Source of the DNA: a virus
DNA: 64,000 bases
Virus record (IMG/VR): IMGVR_UViG_3300043395_001986
Coordinates: 1-64,000 of that record
Reading direction: 5' to 3' (one strand)
Made by a program: the position numbers and the translations under genes. The notes under the pieces are model-generated. The model ran no database searches and was not told the origin of the DNA. It saw only the letters and a list, made by a program, of their open reading frames with translations. This document shows, in pieces, positions 1 to 8,163 of this stretch (its first letter is position 1; every line of letters begins with the position of its first letter).

Positions 1-2
1 AT

Positions 3-755
3 ATGATGTATCATAAGAGGTATAGAATGGGTATTCACTTTGGAAAGGTACATACAATGGAAAGACCTGATATAATGAAAAGATTTCTTAACCACAATTA
101 CGAAAAGTTATGGATAACAGCATTACAGCATCAAGATTCAAATGTATTTACAAAAGAAGAAAGGGATATAATAGAAAATAAATTTCATAACAATGATTGG
201 ATATATGAACCATTTAGAGATGTAGATAATATATTTAATAATCGTTGTTATCTATCTAATATAGAAATGTGTCTTCAATCACAAATAGAAGCAGTATATG
301 AGACATCAATGGATGGACCTCAAAGAGATGTATCAACCGGTCCACAATATCGTAAATTGAATGAGAAATCTTTAAAGCATGCTCTCCTAATGAAACCATT
401 TATACATACATCACCACATTCACATAAGATATGGAAAGATTATGGTTTCATTCCCTATAAACCTTTATATCGTAGTGACATATGGGATGTATGGGAAGGT
501 GATTCGGTTGGTTTGGGTAATTCGGGTCATTGGCAATCTGCTCAATTGATTAGTGATAATATCGAATGGTTAATGAGTATGAGTGATGAAAAGTTTAATT
601 CGATACTAATGGAGTGTGAAGATATCCTTTTAATGAATAGAAAGATAGTGGAAACGGAAGCGGAAAAGGATATAGTGAGTGATTTGGTTTCTTTGTTCAA
701 AGGGATTGATGATGATAAGATTATTCGTAAAATGGTTAAAAGAGAGCTTATTTAA
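3..755 (+). CDS. Glycosyltransferase-like protein (5' end uncertain)
   Basis: The frame is open to the window edge, so the ATG at 3 may not be the true start. Residues 121-150 contain EKSLKHALLMKPFIH followed by a WKDYGF segment. This resembles the EKT-x-KPI...PFI...GF block of the proteins at 2277, 3547 and 4775. That block looks like the donor-binding half of GT-B-fold enzymes (exostosin or GT10 type); the fold is inferred and no catalytic residue is proven. The protein ends in KRELI, a hydrophobic tail like those of the enzymes at 8.5-17 kb. It could equally be a non-catalytic relative. Confidence 0.5.
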   Translation: MMYHKRYRMGIHFGKVHTMERPDIMKRFLNHNYEKLWITALQHQDSNVFTKEERDIIENKFHNNDWIYEPFRDVDNIFNNRCYLSNIEMCLQSQIEAVYETSMDGPQRDVSTGPQYRKLNEKSLKHALLMKPFIHTSPHSHKIWKDYGFIPYKPLYRSDIWDVWEGDSVGLGNSGHWQSAQLISDNIEWLMSMSDEKFNSILMECEDILLMNRKIVETEAEKDIVSDLVSLFKGIDDDKIIRKMVKRELI

Positions 756-763
756 TACTTATA
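756..763 (+). promoter_or_regulatory. TACTTATA box, candidate late promoter
   Basis: The box TACTTATA ends 4 nt before the ATG at 768. It is a one-base variant of the TATTTATA box found before many genes here. The assignment to the phage late sigma factor is inference. Confidence 0.4.
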
Positions 764-767
764 GTAT

Positions 768-1202
768 ATGAAAAGAGAAGATGTAAATGTAAGCGACAAC
801 GATAAGAGTGAAATGTTATCGGGTATCGCTCAAATCCTACGCGGAGTAGAAGATATGGGTAATAGAAAAGAATTAGCTAAACAACAAATCATTCAATTAA
901 AGGATGAAGGTATTGAGTTCGATATTAAAGAGTTCTTACTAATGTGTGGGTTTGGTGGTGATATGGCGGGTATTGAAACCACATCCATTACTTCAGAAAT
1001 GAGTAATAACGATATACACTTCAAACAATTATTAAAGATATATAGTAGAGGAGGGATGCTTAAAAAGGCAATATCTAATTACCTATTCCCTACTAAAAAT
1101 GGTGTTTCTATCTCTGATATAGCCAAAGAACTTCGTCATATGGATTATGATGATGTTACTGAATTAGAGAAGAAGCTTCGTATTGATATACATAAGTACT
1201 AA
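768..1202 (+). CDS. Hypothetical protein, 144 aa
   Basis: I do not recognise this family. It is a soluble, charged, probably helical protein of 144 residues with no signal peptide or membrane segment. A central glycine-containing patch (CGFGGDMAG) and a C-terminal KNGVSISDIAKEL segment, which could be helix-turn-helix-like, are the only notable features. The ATG at 768 follows a TACTTATA box by 4 nt, which supports this start. Confidence 0.6.
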   Translation: MKREDVNVSDNDKSEMLSGIAQILRGVEDMGNRKELAKQQIIQLKDEGIEFDIKEFLLMCGFGGDMAGIETTSITSEMSNNDIHFKQLLKIYSRGGMLKKAISNYLFPTKNGVSISDIAKELRHMDYDDVTELEKKLRIDIHKY

Positions 1203-1206
1203 TCCT

Positions 1207-1467
1207 ATGATGCTCCAACTTAATCCTATGATACCCATAGTGAGAGTTTCCGATAAGATGGAAGGGTATGCGTTCATTTGCATTGATTACTCCCAAGAAC
1301 ACAATCTACTCTTTGTATGTGCTATGGATGATGGGGAGATATGGACGTTGAACAATAAGGAAATCCGCTTTTGTAAAAACATTTCAATGGAACGAACAAA
1401 GATTAACTATGAAGAAACTAAACTACACACCGAAGAAATTGATAAACGATTTGGTCCTGGTCTTTAA
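1207..1467 (+). CDS. Small conserved-type phage protein
   Basis: The frame opens at a TTG at 1183, inside the previous gene, but the ATG at 1207 (MMLQLNPMIP) is the better start, 4 nt after the upstream stop. The pattern LNPMIPIVR...GYAFICIDYSQEHNLLFVC...DDGEIWTLNN...IR...KNIS matches my memory of a short hypothetical protein common in phages of many hosts. Its function is unknown. The 3' end overlaps the next gene by 59 nt in another frame. Confidence 0.6.
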   Translation: MMLQLNPMIPIVRVSDKMEGYAFICIDYSQEHNLLFVCAMDDGEIWTLNNKEIRFCKNISMERTKINYEETKLHTEEIDKRFGPGL

Positions 1468-1612
1468 TTTAATTGCCGGCTTCTTTGCTATCCTTATGGC
1501 GACACCATTACTTATCATATTTTTTATTTATGTCCTAATTACCCGTCCTATTAAAGAGTGGTGGCGAGGTGTTAAAAAAAGAAAGCGTTATGATAGTACA
1601 TCTATACAATAA
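1409..1612 (+). CDS. Small membrane protein, 67 aa
   Basis: Residues 13-45 form a long hydrophobic stretch (VLVFNLIAGFFAILMATPLL and beyond), enough for one long or two short membrane helices. A strongly basic tail follows (RPIKEWWRGVKKRKR), which predicts a cytoplasmic C-terminus. It overlaps both neighbours. Nothing links it to a known family. Confidence 0.5.
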   Translation: MKKLNYTPKKLINDLVLVFNLIAGFFAILMATPLLIIFFIYVLITRPIKEWWRGVKKRKRYDSTSIQ

Positions 1613-2204
1613 TGGTGAACTTTGTATTCCGTTAAAACACGGATCGAGATTTTTTAAATCATATTATTACGATTTGTATCCGGATTTTAAAGAGAGTTCA
1701 TTTCGAAATATAGATGAATGGATATATGATGTAAAATGGATTATTGTTAGAGACCCGATAGAGCATTTAAAATCCGCGCTCAATACCGAGATAATGACCG
1801 ATGATATGTTAGATGATACGGAAGGAGTAATTGAGTATTTAAAAAGACATTATTATAAACCTCATTTTGGAAATCATTATGATTGTGAAATGCACAAATC
1901 ATTATACGAATCCGGATGTGATTTTAAAGTCATTGAATTAAAAAAGTTTAGTAATTTTTTAGCTTCCGAAACTGGATTATATAAACCATCTAAAAAAATT
2001 AAAGATTGGATTCCTATTGGTAAAAAAAATAAACCAATTTATATTAGTAGAGAAGAATTTTGGTATGAATTTTGTAAAAGATACCCAAAACAATCATTGG
2101 AATTAGTAGAACTTGCTTTAAAAGATAAAGAATATTATGATAAATTGTTATCCGAAAAGGAATATAAAATAGATATTAATAAAAGTTTAATAAAATTAAT
2201 ATAA
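1590..2204 (+). CDS. Sulfotransferase-like protein
   Basis: The frame opens at a GTG at 1569, but the ATG at 1590 (MIVHLYNNG) is preferred; it overlaps the preceding gene by 23 nt. PLKHGSRFF near the N-terminus resembles the 5'-phosphosulfate loop of PAPS sulfotransferases, and WIIVRDPIEHLKSAL resembles the 3'-phosphate loop (RDPxxxxxS). At 204 residues it is short for the family. It would transfer sulfate from PAPS to an unknown acceptor. The end, NKSLIKLI, carries the KSLI-type tail seen in the enzymes at 9-17 kb. Confidence 0.55.
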   Translation: MIVHLYNNGELCIPLKHGSRFFKSYYYDLYPDFKESSFRNIDEWIYDVKWIIVRDPIEHLKSALNTEIMTDDMLDDTEGVIEYLKRHYYKPHFGNHYDCEMHKSLYESGCDFKVIELKKFSNFLASETGLYKPSKKIKDWIPIGKKNKPIYISREEFWYEFCKRYPKQSLELVELALKDKEYYDKLLSEKEYKIDINKSLIKLI

Positions 2205-2252
2205 ACTATCAATAGGTGAAACATAAAAATAAAAAAAGAAAAATCGACTAAT

Positions 2253-2270
2253 TCCCCCCAACCCCCCGCC
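2253..2270 (+). other. C-rich tract (two C6 runs)
   Basis: Two runs of six cytosines separated by AA, then GCC, lie in the 72-nt gap before the ATG at 2277. The surrounding sequence is about 70% AT, so the tract stands out. Its function is unknown; a slippage site or regulatory element is possible. Confidence 0.6.
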
Positions 2271-2276
2271 GAATAA

Positions 2277-3218
2277 ATGGTAACAAACATTAATAATGAA
2301 TTCATTTTTAGAGCAAATGAGCCTCATATGGCGGAATCCGCGGAAGTGGATTATATGGGAAAACATAATATGCATTTCTTTATAACAGGTAATTTATTAG
2401 CAAAAAATAAAGAAGATGACGAATTTAGGTATGTAACTTGGAACTATTTTTTAGACCATCCACCTTTTATTGAAAAAAATAAACTTGATTTAAATTTTGT
2501 AAATACTTTTGATTTTAAATACAAAGTATTATGTTATAATAGAAGGGCACACGCTCATAGAAAGATATTAGTTTATAATATATTAAAAGATGAATTATTG
2601 AAAAATAATACATTATTTAGTTTGGGATATGAACAGGAATATAATGATAAAATAACCACAGAAATAATTGCGGGTTGTACTGAAAATTTGGTCGAAGCAA
2701 ACAATATATTTGATTATTTTACAAATTTAAAAAAAGATATATCCTTTGATAAAAATATAAATTTAAATAAACCAGATCCTGGACGTAGTTTTGTAATGAA
2801 AGATTATAAAAAAACGTTTGTATCGTTGGTAACTGAAACATTAGCTACAAATGATAAATTATTTTTTTCAGAAAAAACATATAAACCAATAGTTGCTCAA
2901 CAACCATTTATTATTATGGGAAATCCAAACTCATTAAAATACTTAAAAAGTATCGGATTTAAAACATTTGATAGGTGGTGGGATGAAAGTTATGATGAAG
3001 AAACAAATTTTAAGATACGATTTGAAAAAATATTAAATATAGTAAGAAAAATATGTAGTATGTCGTATAATGAATTATATACAATAAGAAAAGAAATTGA
3101 CTCGGTGTGTATACACAACTACAAACATTATTTAAAAAGTTCAGGTGTAACAGAAGAATTAAAAAAATTAGGGTTTATCCCACAAATATATCAAAATATT
3201 AATAGGAAATTAATTTAA
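2277..3218 (+). CDS. Putative GT-B-type glycosyltransferase
   Basis: This is the clearest member of a four-protein family in this region. Residues 199-230 contain SEKTYKPIVAQQPFII, then a G-N-P-x-S-L segment and SIGFKTF. This resembles the TEK...PI/V...G block of the donor-binding domain of GT10 fucosyltransferases and exostosins. YNRRAHAHR (88-95) is another motif that I recall from phage proteins of this type. Donor and acceptor are unknown. The protein ends in NRKLI. It sits between a sulfotransferase-like gene and further paralogues, consistent with glycan work. Confidence 0.55.
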   Translation: MVTNINNEFIFRANEPHMAESAEVDYMGKHNMHFFITGNLLAKNKEDDEFRYVTWNYFLDHPPFIEKNKLDLNFVNTFDFKYKVLCYNRRAHAHRKILVYNILKDELLKNNTLFSLGYEQEYNDKITTEIIAGCTENLVEANNIFDYFTNLKKDISFDKNINLNKPDPGRSFVMKDYKKTFVSLVTETLATNDKLFFSEKTYKPIVAQQPFIIMGNPNSLKYLKSIGFKTFDRWWDESYDEETNFKIRFEKILNIVRKICSMSYNELYTIRKEIDSVCIHNYKHYLKSSGVTEELKKLGFIPQIYQNINRKLI

Positions 3219-3223
3219 CTATA

Positions 3224-3231
3224 TATTTATT
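3224..3231 (+). promoter_or_regulatory. TATTTATT box, candidate late promoter
   Basis: A TATTTATT box lies 22 nt before the ATG at 3254. It is a one-base variant of the TATTTATA box. It may promote the small gene that ends at the terminator near 3512. Confidence 0.35.
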
Positions 3232-3253
3232 ATTGAATTAAAAACATATAACT

Positions 3254-3460
3254 ATGGCACAATTTAATGTTAAAGCTTCGGCTTACGGAAAAGAAGTTAT
3301 TATTGCAGTAGAAGCTGAAACTTCAGTAGAAGCAGTTGAAAAAGTAAGAAATGGTGAATATTGGGAACAAACATCATCTTTGACTGAAGGTCACGAAGTT
3401 GATTTAGGTACAGAAGAAGAGCCTAAAGGACACGAATTAGTAGTATCTATTGTAGAATAA
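3254..3460 (+). CDS. Small acidic protein, 68 aa
   Basis: The family is not recognised. It is a compact, acidic protein, predicted alpha/beta (MAQFNVKASAYGKEVIIAVE, then an acidic loop and a VVSIVE strand). It has its own upstream TATTTATT box and is followed within 25 nt by a rho-independent terminator, so it is probably a separate transcript. Such isolation of a tiny gene suggests strong or separately timed expression. Confidence 0.6.
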   Translation: MAQFNVKASAYGKEVIIAVEAETSVEAVEKVRNGEYWEQTSSLTEGHEVDLGTEEEPKGHELVVSIVE

Positions 3461-3483
3461 TAAATCTAATTAAAAATAAATTT

Positions 3484-3512
3484 AGGGGATATGAATTAAT
3501 ATCCCCTTTTTT
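3484..3512 (+). terminator. Rho-independent terminator
   Basis: The stem AGGGGATAT (3484-3492) pairs with ATATCCCCT (3499-3507) around a 6-nt loop, and a run of T follows to 3512. It ends the 3254 gene transcript. Confidence 0.9.
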
Positions 3513-3522
3513 AGTTTGTTTC

Positions 3523-3530
3523 TATTTATA
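3523..3530 (+). promoter_or_regulatory. TATTTATA box, candidate late promoter
   Basis: An exact TATTTATA lies 16 nt before the ATG at 3547 and directly after the terminator. The arrangement terminator-box-gene supports a real promoter here. Confidence 0.5.
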
Positions 3531-3546
3531 AGAGATAAAATTTGTT

Positions 3547-4803
3547 ATGAATTTAGATAGTATAAAAAAGGTTTTTGTTTTACCACACTTCTCACATATT
3601 GGTTCGTTTAATGCATGGACATGTATACCAATTTTATTTGGTCATACAACCTTTGATAAAGATAAAATGTTTGATTATTATTTTAATAAACAAATACTGC
3701 ATTTAAATAATGGATTAGAAATAGAAGTATTAAACCCAAATGTAAAAGAAAATTTAAATGAAATACCAAACGAAGATGGTATCGTAAGTATATTTTATTG
3801 GAATAATTATACCGATGACAATTGGAACAGATTATTAAAATTTATAGATGGACATGATAAAAACGAAATATTAGTTTTTAGTTATGTATCCGACCCAACT
3901 CTTACTGGTAATCCACATCACCACGTTAATAGTGAAACATTAGACCAATTTTTAGGTAAAAAAGTTCGCTTCATTTCTGCATTTCCACATTCTAAACATC
4001 CAAATTACATTTATTCATTAGAAGCTGCGTATCTATGGTGGGCACATCCTGATATCAGATTTACAGAAATGTGTATGTTGGCATCAAATATTTGTCAGTA
4101 CTTACATGTACCAAAAAGAATAAGTGGATATTTCGGTAAACCTAGATGGGATAGATTGGAATTTTATAGAGAGTGTAAAGATAGTTTAAACGAAAATTTT
4201 TCATTGTATTGTGCGTTTCCAGGTGAAACGAGATTGGAAGGTAGAGATATGGGTGATACTTCTGATGTATATGATATACCAAAACCTCCTGATTTTTTTG
4301 AATACATTTCTGAAAAAAATCATTATTCAAATTTATTTTATATGAAGTCCGATGTACTATATACACATATATTATTAGGAGCAAACATATCTATTTTATT
4401 TGAATCTAATAATTGCGAAAATGAACCTGAATTATTAAAAAGATGGTGTTGGAGCGAAAAGGGATTAGGACATCTATTATTGGGTAAACCATTTTTACCA
4501 ATAGAAGCATCATCATATCTTGCTCAAAAACAAATGGGAATATTACATCCAAAGGTTATTGATTATTACGAAAATGTTGCAAATATATTAGATTTTAGTA
4601 CAAAGGATTATTCAAAAACATTATATAAACACATACATAATTTTATAAAACAAATTTTAGAAATGCCCGAAATAGAGTATAATCGGTTTTATAAAGAATG
4701 GATAATGATTTGTCAGCCGGCAAAAGAAAAAATAAAACAAAATTTTAAAGACGGTATCTTAAAAAGCGTTATTGATGAAGAAAATAGTTTATATAACTCA
4801 TAG
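3547..4803 (+). CDS. Putative glycosyltransferase-family protein
   Basis: This 418-residue soluble protein is related to the next gene. Its C-terminal third has W-C-W-S-E-K-G-LGHLLLGKPFLPIEASSYLAQKQMGI, which lines up with FTEKTFQMLMLGKPIIPLDK in the next protein. The end matches too: an F-Y/I-W-KEW/EEQ segment, then KDGILK or KDGLLK. The N-terminal half is unassigned. A GT-B-like sugar transferase role is inferred from the EK...GKP...P block; donor and acceptor are unknown. It lacks the LI tail. Confidence 0.5.
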   Translation: MNLDSIKKVFVLPHFSHIGSFNAWTCIPILFGHTTFDKDKMFDYYFNKQILHLNNGLEIEVLNPNVKENLNEIPNEDGIVSIFYWNNYTDDNWNRLLKFIDGHDKNEILVFSYVSDPTLTGNPHHHVNSETLDQFLGKKVRFISAFPHSKHPNYIYSLEAAYLWWAHPDIRFTEMCMLASNICQYLHVPKRISGYFGKPRWDRLEFYRECKDSLNENFSLYCAFPGETRLEGRDMGDTSDVYDIPKPPDFFEYISEKNHYSNLFYMKSDVLYTHILLGANISILFESNNCENEPELLKRWCWSEKGLGHLLLGKPFLPIEASSYLAQKQMGILHPKVIDYYENVANILDFSTKDYSKTLYKHIHNFIKQILEMPEIEYNRFYKEWIMICQPAKEKIKQNFKDGILKSVIDEENSLYNS

Positions 4804-5965
4804 AGGAGTAGTTTCTGAATTAGATTTAGTTCCATTGATTGGTGAAAATAATTGCCCATCCGTTAGAGAGTTTCTAAACGATGCGAATAGAGAAGATACA
4901 CATTCTTATTTTAGAACGGAAGAAGGATTTGAAATAAAAATTATTAATAGTTGGGATATTTTTAACAATGATTCATTTTTGAAAATGGATGTTGATGGTT
5001 ATGATGTTGTATTTGTTGATATATCTAATGACCCACCTCAACAATTACCATTTGATATAAGAAAATTTTTAAATAGTTTAACAAAAATACAAAATATTCC
5101 AGTATATCTATTAGCATGGAATACTGAATACAATTATAATATGAATGATGAGGTATTAAATCCCGAAATTATTTCTATTGTAAGTAACAATACTAATATA
5201 AAAATAGTAGATGGTTTATATTTTCAAGAAGATACAATCAATTCTTTGTTACTTCCACTAATGTATATGTGTAGACATACATCTGATTATGCATTAACAT
5301 ATATGGGAGCAAAAGAATATTTTCAAATCGTAAATAAACCATATAGATTCGGATTTAATCCAGGTAGATTAACTAATATCCGTAAAAAATTTTTACATAA
5401 ATTAATAGATAGTGATATTATAAACCATTATAAATTTCATTTTAGCCATAATTCATATTCTAATATTGATGTATCGGATATACCGGATAATATAATAAAA
5501 AATAATGTTACTCGTTCGTTCTTACCTATAAAAAATAAAAGGGTTAGTCATTTATATATGCAAAATGAGTCAATATTTAATGCACATCTACTTTCTGATG
5601 TTATAATATATAATGATTCATACGCATCAAGACCACTAAATGAAATATTATTTACCGAAAAAACATTTCAAATGTTAATGTTAGGTAAACCAATAATTCC
5701 ATTGGATAAAAACATTTATTTGGCAATTAAAAAAATGGGATTTAATATTGTTTCGGATATAGATGAGAGAATATATGATGAATTTGAATACGAAAACAGG
5801 TTTAATTATCTCATTTCATTTATAAAAGAAAAATTAAATATGTCAGAAACAGAATATTTAATTTGGAAAGAGGAGCAATATAAAATAGCAAAAGCAAATT
5901 CAGATAGATTGGAAACAATTTATAAAGATGGATTATTAAAAGAATTAAATATTTATAAACAATAA
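4775..5965 (+). CDS. Putative glycosyltransferase-family protein, paralogue of the 3547 gene
   Basis: The frame opens with TTG at 4772, but the ATG at 4775 is the likely start; the gene overlaps its neighbour by 29 nt, as expected of a coupled pair. The 396-residue protein has the family block FTEKTFQMLMLGKPIIPLDK followed by a KKMGF segment in its last third. It ends with a KDGLLKELN segment close to that of the upstream protein, so the pair looks like a tandem duplication. The catalytic status is unknown. Confidence 0.5.
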   Translation: MKKIVYITHRGVVSELDLVPLIGENNCPSVREFLNDANREDTHSYFRTEEGFEIKIINSWDIFNNDSFLKMDVDGYDVVFVDISNDPPQQLPFDIRKFLNSLTKIQNIPVYLLAWNTEYNYNMNDEVLNPEIISIVSNNTNIKIVDGLYFQEDTINSLLLPLMYMCRHTSDYALTYMGAKEYFQIVNKPYRFGFNPGRLTNIRKKFLHKLIDSDIINHYKFHFSHNSYSNIDVSDIPDNIIKNNVTRSFLPIKNKRVSHLYMQNESIFNAHLLSDVIIYNDSYASRPLNEILFTEKTFQMLMLGKPIIPLDKNIYLAIKKMGFNIVSDIDERIYDEFEYENRFNYLISFIKEKLNMSETEYLIWKEEQYKIAKANSDRLETIYKDGLLKELNIYKQ

Positions 5966-6007
5966 AGGTTACTTATTATTCACGAAACCAAAACTTAATG
6001 GACGAGG

Positions 6008-6244
6008 GTGATAAACAGAATAAAGAAACTCAAAGAGAGAGAACACCGATTGACGGTATACAAAGATACTTCGCTAATGTTAGCGATGTTCTTTCTTCCG
6101 TTTGGCTACGATGCCCTATTCAAAATGATTATGGATATTACAGATTCATATTGGATAGCAGACGTAGTTTTTTATTCTATTTCAGGATGTTTTTGGTTAT
6201 CGTATATCTTTCTTTCGAATTATATAAACAAACTAAATAAGTAA
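6008..6244 (+). CDS. Two-helix membrane protein, 78 aa
   Basis: Two overlapping frames exist here. I prefer this one because it encodes two clear hydrophobic helices (around LMLAMFFLPFGYDALFKMI and IADVVFYSISGCFWLSYIFL) after a basic N-terminus. The start would be the GTG at 6008, preceded by GAGG, a rare purine-rich leader in this genome. The function is unknown; small membrane proteins of this kind in phages include lysis and superinfection-exclusion factors, but nothing here decides. Confidence 0.5.
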   Translation: MINRIKKLKEREHRLTVYKDTSLMLAMFFLPFGYDALFKMIMDITDSYWIADVVFYSISGCFWLSYIFLSNYINKLNK

Positions 6245-6248
6245 CACT

Positions 6249-6374
6249 ATGGCAAAAGCAAAATCAGCTAGTTCTAACAAAGTATCCTTTGGAAAAAGAA
6301 AAACAGGAAAAGCAGTAAAAAGTTATAACAAACATGATAGAAAAGAAAAAAATTACAGAGGACAAGGTAGATAA
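6249..6374 (+). CDS. Very small basic protein, 41 aa
   Basis: I translated this by hand: MAKAKSASSNKVSFGK continues through GKRKTGKAVKSYNKHDRK to a GRGQGR-like end (NYRGQGR). About a third of its residues are lysine or arginine. It starts 4 nt after the preceding stop, and its last 41 nt overlap the next gene in a different frame. A nucleic-acid-binding or virion-associated role is plausible from the charge alone. Confidence 0.55.
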   Translation: MAKAKSASSNKVSFGKRKTGKAVKSYNKHDRKEKNYRGQGR

Positions 6375-7440
6375 TATTGTATTAGCAGGATGCTCCTTTT
6401 CTGATACTGGAATTAGGTTTCCTAACGAACCTGTTTTAGTAAAACAAATTAATTACGATAATGAATTAATAGATGTGGGTGGATTACCTGGAGAAGCTAA
6501 AAATCAACATTTTATTGAAATTGAACTTAATAACCAAAACAAACAACATAATGTAACATTGTATAATGTTGCAAGAGGTTCGTTTGGTAATCATGTTATA
6601 ACACATAGATTTAAAGAAAAGGTAAACGATATATTAGAACAAAATCCAAACGCTAAAATAGTTGGTATCGTTCAATTAAGTGCATTATTAAGAGCAGATT
6701 CTGTTCAGGTAGAAATCAACACAAAAGATTTTCCATTTGATTATGAAAATCCTTTTTTAAAACAAAAAATATATTCATTAGAAACTTTTTACGAAAAGCA
6801 TTTAGATAATATTATTGATTTAAAACAATTTTGCGATTCAAAAAATATTGAGGTGTTAGTTTACTTTGGTTGGGCAAATCTATATAGTAATTATTTTTCT
6901 CAATATCCTAATTTAATTCCAAAATTAAATAAAGTTAAAGAAATTGTTACATTTATAGAATATGATGTACATGAAGACGAATGTGCAAATTATTGTGCTG
7001 GACCTAAAAACGTAACTTCTAAATATTTTAAAACTATTGATGAAAAAGAAATAGAAATATATAAATTAGGTGCAGATAATTTTGGCGGAATTGCAGAATA
7101 CGCTAGAGAAAAATTGGAAATAGGATATCGTTATATTTCTTGGTTTGATGCACATCCATCAACTGCTTCTCATTTTCTTTGGTACAAAGATATAGTAAGA
7201 CCATTTTTATTAAAAACGGGTGTATTAAATCCAGAATCAGAATTTCCTAAAAATGTAGAAAATAATTTAAAAGTTATATGCGATGTTCAAAAAAAAAGAT
7301 TTATTAAATGGTTTGGATTAGAATATGTGCATGAAGATGCACACGCTACATTTAAACGATATAAAGATACCTGGTATAAATCAATGTCTTACGAAATTGA
7401 ATATGTATTAGAAGAAAAAGTAAAACAATTTAGTAAGTGA
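6334..7440 (+). CDS. SGNH/GDSL-hydrolase-like protein
   Basis: The N-terminus after a short lead is NIVLAGCSFSDTG, fitting block I of SGNH hydrolases with a candidate nucleophile at Ser21. ARGSFGNH resembles the glycine block. WFDAHPSTASHF, with Asp272 and His274, fits the catalytic Asp/His block near the C-terminus. In phages, SGNH proteins often act as glycan O-acetyl esterases or acyltransferases. The substrate here is not visible. Only 3 nt separate the overlapping stop and the next GTG start. Confidence 0.5.
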   Translation: MIEKKKITEDKVDNIVLAGCSFSDTGIRFPNEPVLVKQINYDNELIDVGGLPGEAKNQHFIEIELNNQNKQHNVTLYNVARGSFGNHVITHRFKEKVNDILEQNPNAKIVGIVQLSALLRADSVQVEINTKDFPFDYENPFLKQKIYSLETFYEKHLDNIIDLKQFCDSKNIEVLVYFGWANLYSNYFSQYPNLIPKLNKVKEIVTFIEYDVHEDECANYCAGPKNVTSKYFKTIDEKEIEIYKLGADNFGGIAEYAREKLEIGYRYISWFDAHPSTASHFLWYKDIVRPFLLKTGVLNPESEFPKNVENNLKVICDVQKKRFIKWFGLEYVHEDAHATFKRYKDTWYKSMSYEIEYVLEEKVKQFSK

Positions 7441-8147
7441 AAACATTAGCAGAAATACAAAACGATTATGGTTTTTATGAAAAAGAAACCGATACACGTT
7501 TTACTCTAAATGGTATTTATCCAGAACATCAAATAGTAAAGGATTACCCATCTTTGGATTCAAAAGAGTGGAAGTTAATACCAAATAATGAAGATGTTTA
7601 TATTCCATTCTTTATTAAGATAGGAGATACCAAATATATTTGTGAAATGTTATATAAAGAATTATATCAAAGTTATTCCGAAGGTAATATGTATTTTACA
7701 TTAGATGATATATTGGGAATAGATATAGATACAACAAAAACTTACAATTATATAGTAGAAAAATATAAAGATAAATTAAAAGATGCTGGCATAGAGGAAT
7801 TTAAATTACATTCTAACGATGGAAATAGACCAACGGATATTGATATATTAAATCAATTTTTATATCTATTCGGTAAGAATGCAGATAGAGTTCATGCAAA
7901 GTATAAACTAAAAAGATTATTTGATGCAAACGATAATCCAACTGCAGATTTTCCTGCTAATGTAGCGGCATCTAAAGCAGCAAGAGATAAAATAAGAAGT
8001 GTAGACCAATATTTAGTAGATACTACTTCTACAAGCTCTACCCAAACATCGCAAACATACAATGTATCGACTCCACAAAAACCAGCACAATCACAAACAA
8101 CCTTACAGCAACTTTGGGGAGGATTTAAATCAATATTTGGTGGTTAA
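7437..8147 (+). CDS. Hypothetical protein with T/S/Q-rich tail
   Basis: The GTG at 7437 overlaps the upstream stop codon (GTGA), so translation is probably coupled. The 236-residue protein is not recognised. Residues 1-190 look globular. The last 45 are rich in Thr, Ser and Gln and low in hydrophobics, ending LQQLWGGFKSIFGG, which could be an amphipathic anchor. A virion or scaffold role is possible but unsupported. Confidence 0.55.
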   Translation: MKTLAEIQNDYGFYEKETDTRFTLNGIYPEHQIVKDYPSLDSKEWKLIPNNEDVYIPFFIKIGDTKYICEMLYKELYQSYSEGNMYFTLDDILGIDIDTTKTYNYIVEKYKDKLKDAGIEEFKLHSNDGNRPTDIDILNQFLYLFGKNADRVHAKYKLKRLFDANDNPTADFPANVAASKAARDKIRSVDQYLVDTTSTSSTQTSQTYNVSTPQKPAQSQTTLQQLWGGFKSIFGG

Positions 8148-8151
8148 TTAA

Positions 8152-8159
8152 TATTTATA
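8152..8159 (+). promoter_or_regulatory. TATTTATA box, candidate late promoter
   Basis: An exact TATTTATA ends 4 nt before the ATG at 8164. The same spacing occurs at 768, 20380, 41851 and 48632. Confidence 0.5.
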
Positions 8160-8163
8160 GTAT

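Noticed and set aside
5998-6240. Alternative + strand frame over the 6008 gene
   Set aside because: It encodes no coherent helix pair and is charged in the first half. The overlapping 6008 frame gives two clean membrane helices and a sensible basic N-terminus, so I kept only that one.
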